Assembly (NCBI GenBank): GCA_025331435.1
Contig: JAIWNI010000007.1
Location: 248,001 to 312,000, forward strand
Origin: Choanephora cucurbitarum
Taxonomy: Eukaryota > Mucoromycota > Mucoromycetes > Mucorales > Choanephoraceae
Length of the DNA: 64,000 nt
Reading direction: 5' to 3'
A program made the translations under genes and the position numbers. Positions 22,932 to 35,558 of this stretch are shown here, one piece after another. Each line of letters begins with the position of its first letter. The stretch's first letter is position 1. Below the pieces are notes generated by a model. It was not told the origin of the DNA. It did not search any database and saw only the letters and a list, made by a program, of their open reading frames with translations.

Positions 22932-24651
22932 ATGCTTAAAACCTTCTGTCAATCTTCATTTCGCTCATTTTCAGCAACTGCCAAAGAGTCTGGTGCTCTC
23001 AATATATTCAAACCACTCCAACAATATGCTCCCACCTTCTACACTCAAGGCGATAATATAAAGCCACTTTATCAGCCATCTGAATTTTATTCACAACTTA
23101 AAGTAAACTTAGTTTTTGTTTGGCTTTAACATAAGCAGCTCTAACGCGTTTCTGCTTTGTAGTCGAACATTCTCTCAGCGAAAGAGCGTGTGTTTATTGC
23201 CGCATTATACATTGGTCAAAACGAGCAAGAACTGGTAAGATACATACATCAAAAAAAAGGGAGAGAGAGAGAGCAAAAGGCCCAGCTTGATTATGCAAAT
23301 TGACACAGAATAAAAGGTAGATACACTAAGAACTGCACTTGAAAACAAGCCAACATTGAAAGTCAATGTGTTAATCGATTGTTTGCGTGGTACTCGTGTG
23401 TCAAAAGGGCAAAGCTCAGCTACACTGCTTTTGCCTCTTATCCGAGATTTTCCTGATCAAATTCAGATTGCCATGTACCATACACCTGATTTAACTGGAA
23501 TACTCAAAAAGACATTGCCTCCACGATTCAATGAAAGTATTGGATTGATGCACTTAAAAGTATATGGTTTTGACAATTCAGTCATGTTGAGTGGGTATGT
23601 CCTTTTCCTATGTCCCTTTTGTTTTTTTCTCTCTCTCATATGACTTAAACTCAATTGTTAGAGCCAACCTAAGTACGGATTATTTTACAAATCGCCAGGA
23701 TCGATACATCATGTTCAAAGACCAGCCTGAGCTCAGCACATACTATCATGATCTTGTTGAATTGATATCCAAATGCTCTTATCAACTTGAGCAAGGCAAG
23801 AAGGGAGATGAGCAACCTTATGCCTTGACCTCCACAGTAGGCATGGCAGACCCAGTTAGACAAAGCCAAGAATACAAGGAGCAAGTGACTGAAAAGTTGG
23901 AGCAATTTATAATGAACGCACTTGATAAGTCTTCTGATACATCATCGAATGACAAAGCGGATACTGCTATTCTACCTGTCATTCAAATGGGACCCTTCAA
24001 CATTCGTCAGGATGAGAAACTGACTTTAGCATTGCTAAACTTAGCCAACTCTCAAGCTCCATCCAAGTGGACAATTGACCTGACTTCTGGTTACTTTAAT
24101 TTTACCGAGAAATACAAACAAGTCATTTTACAAACTAAAGCACGGTTTAGATTTCTGACAGCTTCTCCTGAAGCAAATGGATTTTTCAACTCAAAAGGTG
24201 TCTCTAGGTTTTTACCACCTGCCTATACTTTTATCGAGCGTCAGTTCTATCGCCAAGTAAAGAAATCAGGTAGACAGGATGACATTTCTATTGAAGAATA
24301 TAAACGACAAGGCTGGACATACCATGCTAAAGGGCTGTGGGTATCCTTGTATGACCAAAAATGGCCCTCAGCTACTATGATTGGCTCACCTAACTTTGGT
24401 CAGAGATCAAGTGAACGTGATTTGGAAGCACAGGCCCTTGTTGTCACAGAAAACACTCAGCTAAGGGAATTGTTGTACAAGGTTTGTGAGATGCAGTGTT
24501 TATGAGGTGCATACTAATCCTTGATATGTAGGAGGTTGATTTATTACATCAGCATTCTGAAATAGTATCAAAAGAAACATTTGACAAAATAGATAGAAAG
24601 GTTCCTAATGGTGTCAAGATTGCAACTGCTTTTGTGAAGACCATGTTGTAA
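22932..24651 (+). CDS. PGS1: CDP-diacylglycerol--glycerol-3-phosphate 3-phosphatidyltransferase
   Basis: Exons 22932-23102, 23163-23234, 23317-23594, 23662-24481 and 24532-24651 give 486 residues. The enzyme makes phosphatidylglycerophosphate, the committed precursor of cardiolipin, in the mitochondrial inner membrane. It belongs to the eukaryotic PGS1 branch of the phospholipase D superfamily. The first HxK motif is in HLKVYGFDNSVMLSGANLS (about residue 159) and the second in HAKGLWVSLYD (about 396), followed by MIGSPNFGQRSSERDLEAQ. The basic Ser/Phe-rich start (MLKTFCQSSFRSFSATAKES) looks like a mitochondrial presequence. Intron 4 carries the branch-site sequence TACTAAT shortly before its acceptor. 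It converges on the CDC24 gene, with 268 bp between stops. Confidence 0.95.
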
Positions 24652-24919
24652 ATAATAAATAAATTCTGTATATTCACTACAGATGATGCTGTTCATTTGG
24701 CATTAATTGTGATTCATCTATAGAAAGCTTGACTCGTCAATTAGCTTCCACTCTATCTTGCCATCGAGCTTTTCTTTATGGAATTTAATGAGAAGTACAG
24801 TAGATTTATTATTCTTCTGATGAAGAAGCAATTATTGTATGATAGTATTGAAAGTGGGAAAAAAAGGGAAAGTATTATTTACAGGTTTGGAAGTCATTAA
24901 ATGTTTCTTTTTATACGAA

Positions 24920-27516
24920 TTACGAACTAACATACAGGTTAACTGTACCATTACTGCTCTTAGTTTCAAAGCCCATTTGCACATCCTCATTTGCACCAAT
25001 GGTGATCAAGTCACCATCCTCATCTTGATACTTCAAACTTAAGGCAGTATCAAACTCATGACCATTAGCCTTGATCTTGCTTTCGATACGACTGACGAGA
25101 TCATCGAATTCGATGTTAGTTGGCACTACAACTGCATAACGAGCCCCAAAGTAATGGATCTTGACCTTTGTGATATCTTTACTTGCGGCCTGTTGTTGAG
25201 GTGATGGTGTTGAAGGTTCCATAGAGTCATAGTATCCATTGCCGCTACTAGTGCGCTTATAGGGATTAGCTGTATTAGGTACCTCAGGTACTAAGTTTTG
25301 GTTCAACTGGCCTATATGACGCTGAATATTAGGACTGCTTTGAGATCGTTGACGGACATGATGGATCGAAGGTCTAGATGCTGACTGTGACTTCTGGTCT
25401 ACAATGTGGTGGTAGTGAGGATCTACCATTTCCTCATAACGGCTTTCTAATGCTTCTTCATCTTCTTCTTCTAATAGAGATTGTTGCTGTCTTCGTTGCC
25501 ACAACGACCCTGAAGGTGCAATGTTATGATTTAGTCGACTGCTTTTAGTTGCTTGAGCTATGCTGGTAGGAGATGAAGGATCGCTAGTAGGAGGAGAGGT
25601 AGGCAGTTGTGGGTTGAACTCTGGCACATGATAATTTGCGCTTGTAGGAGAGCGAGGCAAGGGTGGCATCATACCATTTGCAAAATGGCGTATGTGAGAA
25701 GAACTGGTGGGTGTAAGTGAGGCCTTTCGGCTGGATACTTCTACTGGGAGGCGATTATGTTGGTAACTAAATGCTCTGTTTCTAAAAAAGGAAGAGTTGG
25801 CAGGTTCTTCATCGTCGCTGTTATTTTGGTTGTTGCTCCCTTCTGCCTCAGAATCTTCGTCTTCATCATAACCGAGCAAGGGATTAGAGGGCTCCATACG
25901 AGGTGTTTGTGGTGCTGAAATCAAGTCGACCTTGGTAGTTGATTCTTTCAAGTTGATAATGACATCAAGCCATTGTCTCAACTGTTCATCATTACGGCAT
26001 CGAAGCAAAATTGTCTGTAGTTCACCATCCATCCAAGAAATATGTAATGTATAATGACCGTTCTGGCTAGAGGAACCCTTGACATGTTCGATACGGGTCA
26101 ACTGGATCTTGCATCGTACAATTAGGGAGCCCTCTTTTCTCTTCTTTTTGATGGAAATGGCATTCTTGTTGACATCCTTGATTTCCTTACAAACTAAAAT
26201 CATTTTTTCAAAAAGGAAGACCATCATTTCTCTATTGTGATCCGAATCATGTTTTTGCAAAGTAAATTTGTCGTGCAACAAGAGGTTTCCTGCAGTCTCT
26301 ACGATGACGACAGGATTGCTCATGCTATCATCCACAATATGTTTCTTCAAGTCTTGCACTACAGCTATGTTCTCTTGAACACGCTTTGTTTCATTTACAT
26401 TCTTAGTAACTCGCTGAATGGCGTCCAGGCCCACCTTGTTCTCCTGAGAATAAGGCCAATCTTCAGGGGTTGCTTTAATAAGTTGCTGGATTAATAGAGG
26501 GTATTTGCATACGCGCTGGATTGGTTTGATTAGCATCGCCGGTAATTCGTATGTAGGTGACATTATGTTGGATAATTTTTGAAGTTTGGCAGATTCTTGT
26601 ACCACTAGATCTTGCGCAATTTGGAAATTGGCACAAAAAGGTTCATAGACCGAAAAATCTGCTTCTTTCTGAATGAACAATAGACCAAAACGCTGTTCTT
26701 GAGGTGGATTAGCAGCCTGTTCTTCGATCTGAATCAAGAAACGACGTTGAAAATCGACTAGTGAATTTAAATTGGCGAATAGATAATGCATTGTGTTTTG
26801 TGAAAGAATGTCTTGGGCCGATACTTCTCTCATATAGTTCTATCATGTCCATATAAGTCCCTGTTTTCTTTCTTACGAAATAATACATATTTCGAGATCA
26901 AACTCTACCTGAAGTGCTTCTAAATCTTGCACATATTTTCTTTCTGTAGATAACAACTCAAACACCACATTGTCTCTCATGCCTTTGGGAGAATCCGAAG
27001 TATTGCCAGATTCTTGTGAGATGACCTCAATGATTTCTTTTTGTTCCAGCAAGTCCAAAACACGTTTTACTGTATTAACCACCTATCCAACTTTGAATTA
27101 GAAATAGCGATAGACATACAGGGAATGGTACTACATACCTTGACGAAACCATTTGTGTCATTTTGGATTAAATCTGTTACTGTAAATAATGTTTCTTCAG
27201 GAAAATTCAATTGATCTCGACAGGCGATAATGAAATGGTAGATAAATGCTTTGGGTTTGCTGTTGCTAGGGATATTGATTGGCTTTTCGGGCTTCAATGC
27301 ATTGAACAAGTAACAAAGACTTGAGCCTTGTCTGCAGATATGCCATAACTTAGTCAATGTATCTGTGCCTGATGTAGATTCATTGTCCATGTATTCTTCA
27401 AAGCCTGGCACAAATTGAAGTGCATTCAGCACTGAACGACATGTGTAGTATATGGAAGCATTTTGTGAAGCTTGCCTATTGGTGACAGAATCAGTTGCAA
27501 TAGGTGAGTCAATCAT
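24920..27516 (-). CDS. CDC24: Cdc24-like Rho guanine-nucleotide exchange factor
   Basis: Exons 27516-27139, 27082-26909 and 26839-24920 give 823 residues. The domain order is that of Cdc24. A calponin-like CDC24 domain comes first (YYTCRSVLNALQFVPGFEEY, LWHICRQGSSLCYLFNAL). The DH domain follows (VVFELLSTERKYVQDLEALQ to MLIKPIQRVCKYPLLIQQL), then a PH domain, a long Ser/Pro/Gln-rich linker, and a C-terminal PB1 domain with the acidic OPCA-type motif KYQDEDGDLITIGANEDVQM. Cdc24 activates Cdc42 for polarised growth, and its PB1 domain binds the Bem1 scaffold. An upstream in-frame TTG exists, but the ATG at 27516 is the first ATG. The immediate upstream DNA (about 27534-27597) is a strong polypurine tract. 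Confidence 0.95.
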
Positions 27517-30500
27517 CTGCGACAAAGAAGAAGGAGAAGAAAAAGATTAAAATAAAAAGAAAAAAAAAGAGAGAGAAAAAAAAGAAAAAAAAAAGCGACT
27601 TATAAAAATATAATAAATATTTGTTACACCCGCCTATATTTGATTCTTTTTTGTATTAAAACCATGATTTTTTGCCCTGAAAATTAAACTCGTGTTTAGC
27701 TCACGTTGCTATTTGCGGTTCTTGAAGTTTCTGTTTGGAAACAAAGCAGGATCACTAAAACGACAAGGCATCAGGCTGACCAAAACTGACCCATTTCGAT
27801 TTCCTCTTTTGGCAGTGACTCTTATTTCCAACTCACTTGTTGCTTACAACTTGCTTCTCGTTCATACCATCTGATGTTCCCATTATCTTCTGGAAGCAAT
27901 ATCTTTATTTTCCAATGACTCAATGCATTGTTTGTTTTAGAAAACTCATCATGATGAATATAGAATTCTTATCAAAATGTCTCAGTCATAAATAAGGAAA
28001 AAAACAGCAACGGAGAAGAGAGCAAGGAGCAGAGTAATGAATTGATACTGAAATAGGTGTGGTGTATGCAATGCACATCTTTTTCATAAAGCATTTTAGT
28101 CAGCATTGATAACCAAATGCATGATTGCTGTCCTCTGTTTTCTAATTCCTTTCTTTTCATCTCAAATTTTAAATAAAGGCTTTACAATGTCTCTCATTAC
28201 CTTTTCTTCTAATCATGTTCTTTGAATGTTTGTGTTTGTGTCTAATTGACCTTTTATTTGTTTCTTGTGTCTGATAGCTTGATCTGAAAACAAGCTACAA
28301 ATTGTACTACTCAAATTAAACGCACCGGTCACCAAATTACCTGAAAATGGCAACATCAATGTTTCTTTTTTTTTTAGCCAAGGCACCTTTTCGCAAATCT
28401 CGTAGTGCTTTCTATTTCTTATTTCATATCGTGCTTTAACTGCCAACATAAATTCGAGTTGCAGTTTCTTTACTACTTTGTTTCCCTTTTCTTTCTCTTA
28501 TCAATGTTTGTTAGTTAAATTTTTGACACCAAATCAATGCCTACAAAACAACTCAACTAAATCGCTTTTATGTCATCTGTTTAGCTCTAGCTGCTTCTTT
28601 CTTCTTCTCGCTATTCTATCTAACCTGATATCTTAACCAAGAGAATTAATGCTTCAAGAGAAAAGAGCATTATGCTACAATCATGCTTTGTTTATTCAAA
28701 GTTTTCATTAAGTTCATGCATATGTTACACCAACCGAATGCTTATGAGCAAACTTGAAAATTGTAGATTTTGTTTACTCACCAACCGAACAATTTACTTT
28801 AGAAGCCTTTATACTTTCTCAAGAAATGCAATCTCTTTTCAAACTCAAAATGTTGTAAATTTATCTGTCTAATTATGCTTTTAATCTTTAAAGAGTATTT
28901 GTCGGCGTAGGTAACCAATAAGAGTTCCTCTCTGTTTAAAATCAGCGCTAATACATATTAGTTATATATTTTGATGTATGAAATAATGATATTGACAACA
29001 ATATAAACAAAGCCTTTATAAGAGTCTACATCGACCTTATCTAGCTAACATTCAGTGCATTCACGAAAGTCAAGTTGATACGTACTATGTACAACCAGAC
29101 GTTTTGAAGTGTATCTTATGATCATAGGTAAATCATTCTGCAATAATGGGCTCTTTGCCAAAAGCTTAGAAGTTATGAAAAACACAATATATTTTTCTTG
29201 GCTTAAATAACTAATCCAAGAGGCTGTCCAAACTCCTTTCGAAACAATGTTACTGTCTATTAAGTTGAATGTAATTAAAAGAAGAGCATTGGTTCTTGAT
29301 AGCTTTAACAATGGCTCTTTTTTTTTCCAAACAAAGTCAGTTGTTTCTGTTGTACAAAAAAATAAAGTTCGTTACTCAATGGTGTCAATCAAATAAAAAC
29401 TCAAAAAGACAAGGACAACTTGTTCTATACAATAAACACAATGTTGCCGTATTGCATCTGAGTCAAAGCAATACTGATCTATGTTAATCAATTGAAGATT
29501 TTTCTGAGTAACTCAGTCTAGTATGGATACAATGGGTGAAAGTCTTCACTTTTCATTCCTTTCTTGCTATCAAAGATATAGCAAACTAATTCAGTCGCGT
29601 CAACTATTGAAATAATGAAAGTCTTGCATAAAGAAAAAGCTCATTGATTTGTTTCGAGCTGATAAAACAATAGAAAAAAAACAAAGAAAGTGTACCGTAT
29701 TTGGTGTTAAGGCCTTATGGTCTTTGGCTTGTTTGTCATAATGCATTTATCTTTGGTTCAGTTTGTCCTCTTTCACATAACTTGAGTCGTTCCTTCACTC
29801 AGAAAGAACTTGTCCTAACATTCAACATCTCATACCTTCTGAGATTTTTTTCAACATTTGTACACGGTAACAACAATCAAAAGCAATTGCAATACAATTG
29901 AGCTGACTTTTGAACATGTACAAACTTCAGTATGACTCAAATTGCCATGCCCTGTACAATTGGGTTTCTCTCTCTCTCTTTTTCGCTTAGGAGAAAGCTG
30001 TCACCAATCGTTCCAGTGCCAATTCGCGGATTCAATAAAAAACACGGACTTTAAAACGATCTATGAGAGTTTTTGAGTCTGATTTCAAAGAAAATATTCT
30101 TTCTCTTATTGCTCGAAGCAATGTGGCACTATCGCAAAACAATCAACTACTCTTTATTAAAAAGAAAACAAATGTATCCACAAAGAACAAATGTATCTAC
30201 AAAAAAACAAAAACAACAAAGAAACAAAGTATCTGTTCACACTATGTTTGGCCTTTGTAATAAGCTTGTAGGGATTACGCCTATATCATATAAGCTTCTG
30301 ACCAGTTATGGTAATCCTAAAACGATATAATAGTATTACCCACAGACGATTTTTTTTACTATGCCTTAAGAGCCTTTAAGTCAAAACTATAGGCATGTAT
30401 GTAAGCTAGCTTTCAACACTATGGCTTTGTTCAAGTAAAAAACAAACTCGCGATGCGCGTGAAGTTGTTCACTTCAGGCATGGTGACCCACCTCGCTTCC

Positions 30501-31413
30501 GCCACGCCTTCGTCAGCTAATTGAACATCTTCACCACACAAGAATTACCTCTTTGGGAGTTCAAACCTCACTTTTTATTTTTGCCCAATCATTTATCTCT
30601 ATTTTATAAGTTTTGGTACTTGATTGCATTATAAAACATTTTAAGTAAAGCATAATTTGGTACGTTTCTGTCAAGTATCTATTGTCAAATCACACTCAAG
30701 AGTAATACACAATATGGGTTCTGCTACCTTTACTCATACTATAAGACTAAAGTTTGACACTCTCGTAAAATTCATTAGTGTATGTCAAGACTATGCGATC
30801 TATTTCTGGAAAAGATGTATATAAAGACTCGGGCTTGTTTTCCATACAAAAGGACTTTTTGCTGGAAATTTTAGTAAGGCCATTCTATTCTTTGTTTTAC
30901 AAAGATTTATTTCTTCTCGATCTACATGTGCATCAGCTTGCCAGGACGTAAAGGCCTGTAGTGACCTGCTCTGCTATTCTACATCCTATTCCCCTCTTCG
31001 CCTATTTTCTTGGTTTATTTGTTGTCCCTACGTATTTAACTGCTTATATTTGGTAATTTAGTCTATGAAGGCAGCGTCATGATGCAGTTGGAATAAATAC
31101 AATATTCTTAAGCTCTAAAAGTTTCTTTCCCTCGTTAACAGTTAAATATGCGGAGACATTTGACGATGCAATCAAAGCTTTTTGGTACACAGATGAACTT
31201 TGTAGAAGTTGAAGAGCATTTCTTTCTCACACCTTGAACAAAATGCTAAGCCTTTTTTGAGCAGCATATTTTGACTGGTTAATGGGAGACTATTGTGCAA
31301 TACAGTGCAAGGAGCACTACTAAACTTAGAATTTAAGATAAATAGCAGTAGTAATAAAAGTACTTTTGTTAGCATATCGTCTCACCTTTACTTTCTAATA
31401 GACAAATAAGCTA
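27517..31413. other. Gene-poor AT-rich region (3.9 kb)
   Basis: No supported gene. It starts with a polypurine tract (27534-27597) in the CDC24 promoter. Many ORFs of 60-90 codons lack domains and coding bias. At 30453-30545 there is a locally GC-richer patch with a TGAAGT/ACTTCA hairpin that I cannot classify. A copy of the short repeat GCGATCTATTTCTGGAAAAG starts near 30797 and recurs at 33411 and 50944. Confidence 0.45.
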
Positions 31414-32640
31414 TCAACCGGCTGCAAAATTTTCTATAGTTGGTACTAATCGTTTCACTTGAAAAGAAGAATTAGTTGAGCTGATCAATGACAATAGTGT
31501 ATGTTTATAAAGCTCATATTCATTTCGAATTATGGTCACTGCGAATTTGCTCTTAGTACGACAGGATTCCAAACAAAAAGAAACTAGTTGGCATTGTAAA
31601 AAGACTTGCTTGATTAGATTATGCTCAAAACACAAAAGACGAAATTTAAAATAAGATACAACTTGAAAAAGAACAAAGACCAGCTTTGCTTTATTTAGCC
31701 AAGGAATGTCTGTTGAAGACGATCCTCGATAAACTTGGGTGGTATGTTTGCTTGTTGAAAGCTCATACATTGTTTTGAGCACATCATGAGGAAAGATGGC
31801 TATTTTTTCTTCTTGCTGTTGGCAGTGTTGTTCATATATATTGCAAGCATTCAGCAAAGCGTCCAGAGAGACACCAAATTGACAGTAATCGTCAATTGTT
31901 GATGGGAAATGGATTACTTCAATTTCTGTCATGATAGGTGTGCCAAAGTGGCGGAAACAAAGGTAGAAAGTCACTTCAAACCCTATTACGTTTTTAGTCT
32001 ACCTCAGAAATTGATACAGCGGCCATACATACCTTTGGCCTGAAATGCTAAAATACATTTCAGCCTGTGTTACACTATCAAGGCAACAGAAAAAAACGCC
32101 CAAACGGTAAGTGTCCAAAGCAAGCTTGGGGTATGGCTTTACTTCGCCAATCAGATTGATAAACGGATCATCAGTACAGACTTCAACAGTGTAGTCGGGG
32201 CGGCATTTGGCAAGAGGGTGAGGAGCGGAGAAGAGTACATTATCAAACCTGATAAAAAAAAAAAGCGAGCCACTGACTGTCACTTCTCTAAAGCTTTGCT
32301 TTCTTGCCCACGAGGATTATGGTCATTTGTGGCTCTAAAGAGGCATCTATTTCAAAAGTGTTAGACGATTGCTCCCTTAAAGCTTTTTGTATACATTTTA
32401 CTTACAATGTCTCCAGACTTTCTATTGTGCGAGAAAGAGCACCATTTTCTCTATCGACAAGTTTGTTCAGGTCTGACCTGAACTTCTTGGCATCTAAGTC
32501 GTCTTGAGAGCCCTATTGTATACTGATTAGATATTGTTTAAACGTCAAAACAGTTCAAGTAATGACGTACTGCAGGGATATCAAGGAGTTCAATTTTGAT
32601 GCTTGAGCTCAAGCGAGCAGGCTTCCCAAATACTTCTGTT
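31414..32640 (-). pseudogene. PD-(D/E)XK-nuclease-like family member, doubtful copy
   Basis: Exon-like blocks on the minus strand read, in order: an N-terminal block with FGKPARLSSSIKIELLDIPA, a helical block (FRSDLNKLVDRENGALSRTI), then FDNVLFSAPHPLAKCRPDYT and INLIGEVKPYPKLALDTYRL, and finally PIMTEIEVIHFPSTIDDYCQ. The RPD...GEVK spacing fits the PD-(D/E)XK nuclease signature, and the overall order matches the intact gene at 41.2-42.9 kb. Most junctions close in frame (one intron would be only 35 nt, 32249-32283). The junction between SISGQ and VTFYLCF is off by one base with every GT/AG pair I tried. It may therefore be broken, or use an unusual splice site. The 3' part (31414-31700) is open but dissimilar. 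A Tc1-like transposase remnant lies just upstream. Confidence 0.5.
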
Positions 32641-32689
32641 CTAAAACTCCTTCACAAGTTCTCCATTTTACTATTGCAAAAGACGCCTG

Positions 32690-33327
32690 TCAAAATGCCA
32701 TGAATTGGCCTTAAAGACCAGCGTTAGTATGGACAGCAGTCTTTTTTACAATCTCAAGTCCTTCAAATTGGCTGGTGAGACTTTTCCGTTGCTTCATTTA
32801 CAGTGATTTTAGGGTCTTTGCTGTGTTTCTGGAGCAAGAAACGTGTATGCTCCTCGTTGAGAATTTTTTTTGGGCGTCCAACTTTCTTTTTCTCTTCCTC
32901 TTGAGCTAGCTGATGCTGTTGAATTCTCTCTTTTTTTTAGCAGCGTCTTCCTCCTTTCTTAAACCAATAGTGAGCAGTACGCTTAGGTATTTCTCAATAC
33001 TTTTTTGCTGCTTCAGGGACCTTACTGCAGACTATATGGAAAAAGCGCTCCTTTTTTTCTTCATCGCCGTGTCTAGGGTATTTGCGTTAGCTATTACCTT
33101 TTATCAGCGGCAATCTCAGTTTTGACGATCTTCTCTAATCTTTCAGGTGGCTTCAAGTCCATATAGACGTCATAGTTGGTAAGGTCCTCAAGCGAAAACT
33201 GCTCGTTATCAACTTCCATTTCAACTGGCACATTGCCATATTCATCAAAAGACAATGCCCTTTCCGTCTTTCTCGAAAAGATTTGAGACTCATTGTGTAT
33301 GCTTCTTGCAGTTTTGATTATGTGCAA
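32690..33327 (-). pseudogene. Tc1/mariner-like transposase remnant, N-terminal part
   Basis: Read on the minus strand, an acidic N-terminal stretch (FSLEDLTNYDVYMDL, then RLEKIVKTEIAADKR) is followed by a helix-turn-helix-like segment (EIPKRTAHYWFKKGG) and KVGRPKKILNEEHTRFLLQK. A last part (TSQFEGLEIVKKTAVH) appears only in a shifted frame. Stops interrupt the reading at several points. This pattern, HTH then a G-R-P-K linker, is that of the DNA-binding half of Tc1/IS630-type transposases. The catalytic DDE domain is absent. The fragment therefore looks like a dead 5' part of a transposase, abutting the PD-(D/E)XK-like copy. Confidence 0.6.
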
Positions 33328-33440
33328 TCTATTTTAAAGAAGTGTGCACTGTCTTTTCTTCAAGCGTGCAATCTAAGTTTTTTTTTGTTAGCGCAATCTA
33401 AATTTTTTTAAGTGCAGTCTATTTCCAGAAAAGATGTACT
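33328..33440. repeat. Cluster of four degenerate GTGCAATCTA repeats
   Basis: Within about 110 bp the motif recurs as TGCAATCTATTTTAAAG, GTGCAATCTAAGTTTTTT, GCGCAATCTAAATTTTTT and GTGCAGTCTATTTCCAG. The last form is also found near 30797 and 50944. It sits at the 5' edge of the Tc1-like remnant, so it may be terminal or subterminal repeats of that element family. The orientation of the outer copies is direct, not inverted. Confidence 0.5.
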
Positions 33441-34904
33441 GCTATTAGACTGATAGAATAGAGACATCTGATTTAAGAAAGCAAACAAAAGAATAGGCTT
33501 TCGTTCACCAAGAAATCAATATAGCTCAAGATATCAATGTCTTTTTGTTTTGTGTGTATAACAACCCACTGTCGTTTGAATGATTGGTATTTTGATGCAT
33601 AAAATACCTTGGTGGTTGAGACTAAGATGCATTTTAATGTTGAACATAATCAACCATCTAGTACTACATTGAATCGTGTTGGCAGCAATTTGAAACCCCC
33701 CTAAAAGAAAATCAAAGGACACAATGCGATGTACCCATTTTTTTATCAATCATATCACTCTTATGTATTTCAACACAACAAAGTCGAATTAAAGGACAGA
33801 TAATGAGGGGGGGGGGGGGAAGAAGGTGATACAGAAGCATGGCATGGTCTGTGTTTAAGGCACCTTGTACGACTAAGAACTTTCTCTGTAGTCTCCCTCA
33901 TATGAAACTTTAAAAATTGAATGTTATTGGCCAAAGTGAAGGAGAGGGATGAGTATCATCTTAATTAGCCCTGCTTTCATCATGATATTCTCTTAATACC
34001 CAAGACTTTTTTAAATCTACATAAGCTACATAACGTTTCTAATTCCTTTTTTAAGAAAGTTGTCAACAGTGTCCATCCAACAAACGTGTAGCCATGCTCT
34101 GTTGTTGCCCTTCATTTTAAGATGAAATGTTGTCCAAAAAAAAAAAGAAAGTTAAACATAGTGTGTCTGGAAGTGAATGGGTAGACAAAAGGAGGATTGA
34201 AAGCACTATTACTTCTAGGTCTTAAATTAAGGAGCAAAGAAACAAAAACAAGCTTTTATCCTATATATTGTCGATAGAAGCTGGTGTGTAAGCTATAGAT
34301 GATCAAACGTATAAACAATCGACATAAAGCACCTATCATCTGTCTGAATAATGACTGCAGTAAGAAGCCCAATAGTGTATGTTTGATCATTTGTCTTGAC
34401 AATCTCCTTTGTCTAGGGAGAATTGGCAGTCAAATGATCAAGAAGGACAATAAGTGTCAACAGAAGGTTTTCAGCGATTGAGTTTCCTTCTTTTGCATAC
34501 TTGAGAAAAAAATATTTCTCTCTTGCTATAAACAACAGAAAAGAATGTACGAATTAAAGTTGCTTTATTGGAAACTAGCGTTTTCTTTTTCACTAACTAT
34601 CAAAAGTCTAAAATAGAAAAGGACATGGAATGAAAGGATTGTACATTTACTTTATTGAGATTGTGCATTATAGAACAAACAAGGGGATGTACATACATGT
34701 GTTTTACTCCTTACAATAATACCATTTTAAAGGTCTTTACTGAGACAAACGTGAGATAATAACAAAAAGGTGTCTGTGCATAAATATCTTCTGCAATGTA
34801 CATATATTATATAAATACTTCTTACTTATGAGTAGGCCTTTATTTATCTTATCTTTCTCTTTCTTTATTACACTCATTATTCATTCCTTTCTTCATTCAT
34901 TTCA
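33441..34904. other. Intergenic region with a 13-G homopolymer
   Basis: AT-rich DNA with no supported gene. A run of 13 G lies at 33807-33819. The last part, with CT-rich leader sequence before 34905, is probably the promoter of the small Cys-rich protein. A 60-codon ORF at 34299-34481 contains several Cys but no recognisable family. Confidence 0.5.
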
Positions 34905-35225
34905 ATGAACTGTTTTCCTTCACCTCCTTCTTCTCCTGTCATTCCCAATAACAACAACGAAAAAGTGATATGCGGATCTTGCGACAAACCTCTCTCTAAT
35001 GATTGGTTTTGTTCATCGTGTCATACAAAATGCAGTCTATGTAATCGATTCTTAAATGACACCGAATATTGCACTCGTTGTTGGTCATTCGATCATGATC
35101 TTCAAGGCCTTGTCCGTAAAGAGCTATCTTCTTTTCACCAAGAATATGCTCGTCAATTCTATATCATGTGTTATTCTCAACCTAACAGCAAATCAAGCCA
35201 ACAACACAAACTTTGTATTGCTTAA
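34905..35225 (+). CDS. Small cysteine-rich (zinc-ribbon-like) protein
   Basis: This single-exon ORF encodes 106 residues. After a Ser/Pro/Asn-rich start (MNCFPSPPSSPVIPNNNN) come four CxxC pairs: CGSC, CSSC, CSLC and CTRC, spaced like two treble-clef or zinc-ribbon knuckles (WFCSSCHTKCSLCNRF, then EYCTRCW). The C-terminal 45 residues are probably helical and carry no motif I know. The paired CxxC pattern strongly suggests zinc binding. The ATG is preceded by a TC-rich leader and followed by an AATAAA-like signal (AATAAA at 35273-35278). I do not recognise a named family, and a role in transcription or ubiquitin signalling would be a guess. Confidence 0.65.
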   Translation: MNCFPSPPSSPVIPNNNNEKVICGSCDKPLSNDWFCSSCHTKCSLCNRFLNDTEYCTRCWSFDHDLQGLVRKELSSFHQEYARQFYIMCYSQPNSKSSQQHKLCIA

Positions 35226-35558
35226 CTCTCTCTCTCTCTTTATGTTTACTTGTATATTCCCTTATTGCTCTTAATAAACAACATAAGGGCTTCTTCATAT
35301 TTTATTAGCCTTTCTCTCCTTTATCAAAAAAAAAGAATGACTTCTCAGATAAATCAAAGGGAAAGAATCCCTTTTCTTTAGAGTATGAATTCATTTGTAA
35401 AGGTGATGAAAGAAGTGTGTATGTATGTGGAATAAAGGTAGCATAGTGTATATGAATATGTAAAAAAAAAACATGTTTTTTATATGATATGACATTGACA
35501 ATATAAATGAGGAATGTTAAACATGAAATGATGAAGTTAATGGAAAATTAAAAAAAAA
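35226..35558. other. Convergent 3' region, Cys-rich protein / LEUNIG-like gene
   Basis: 333 bp between two convergent stops. It contains a CT run (35225-35240), an AATAAA at 35273, and A-tracts. Nothing else is seen. Confidence 0.5.

Noticed and set aside
30525..30580. A possible tRNA 3' half (GAGTTCAAACCTC resembles a B box)
   Set aside because: The T-stem pairs only partly, no 5' acceptor strand or anticodon arm can be folded upstream. No convincing tRNA was found elsewhere in the window.
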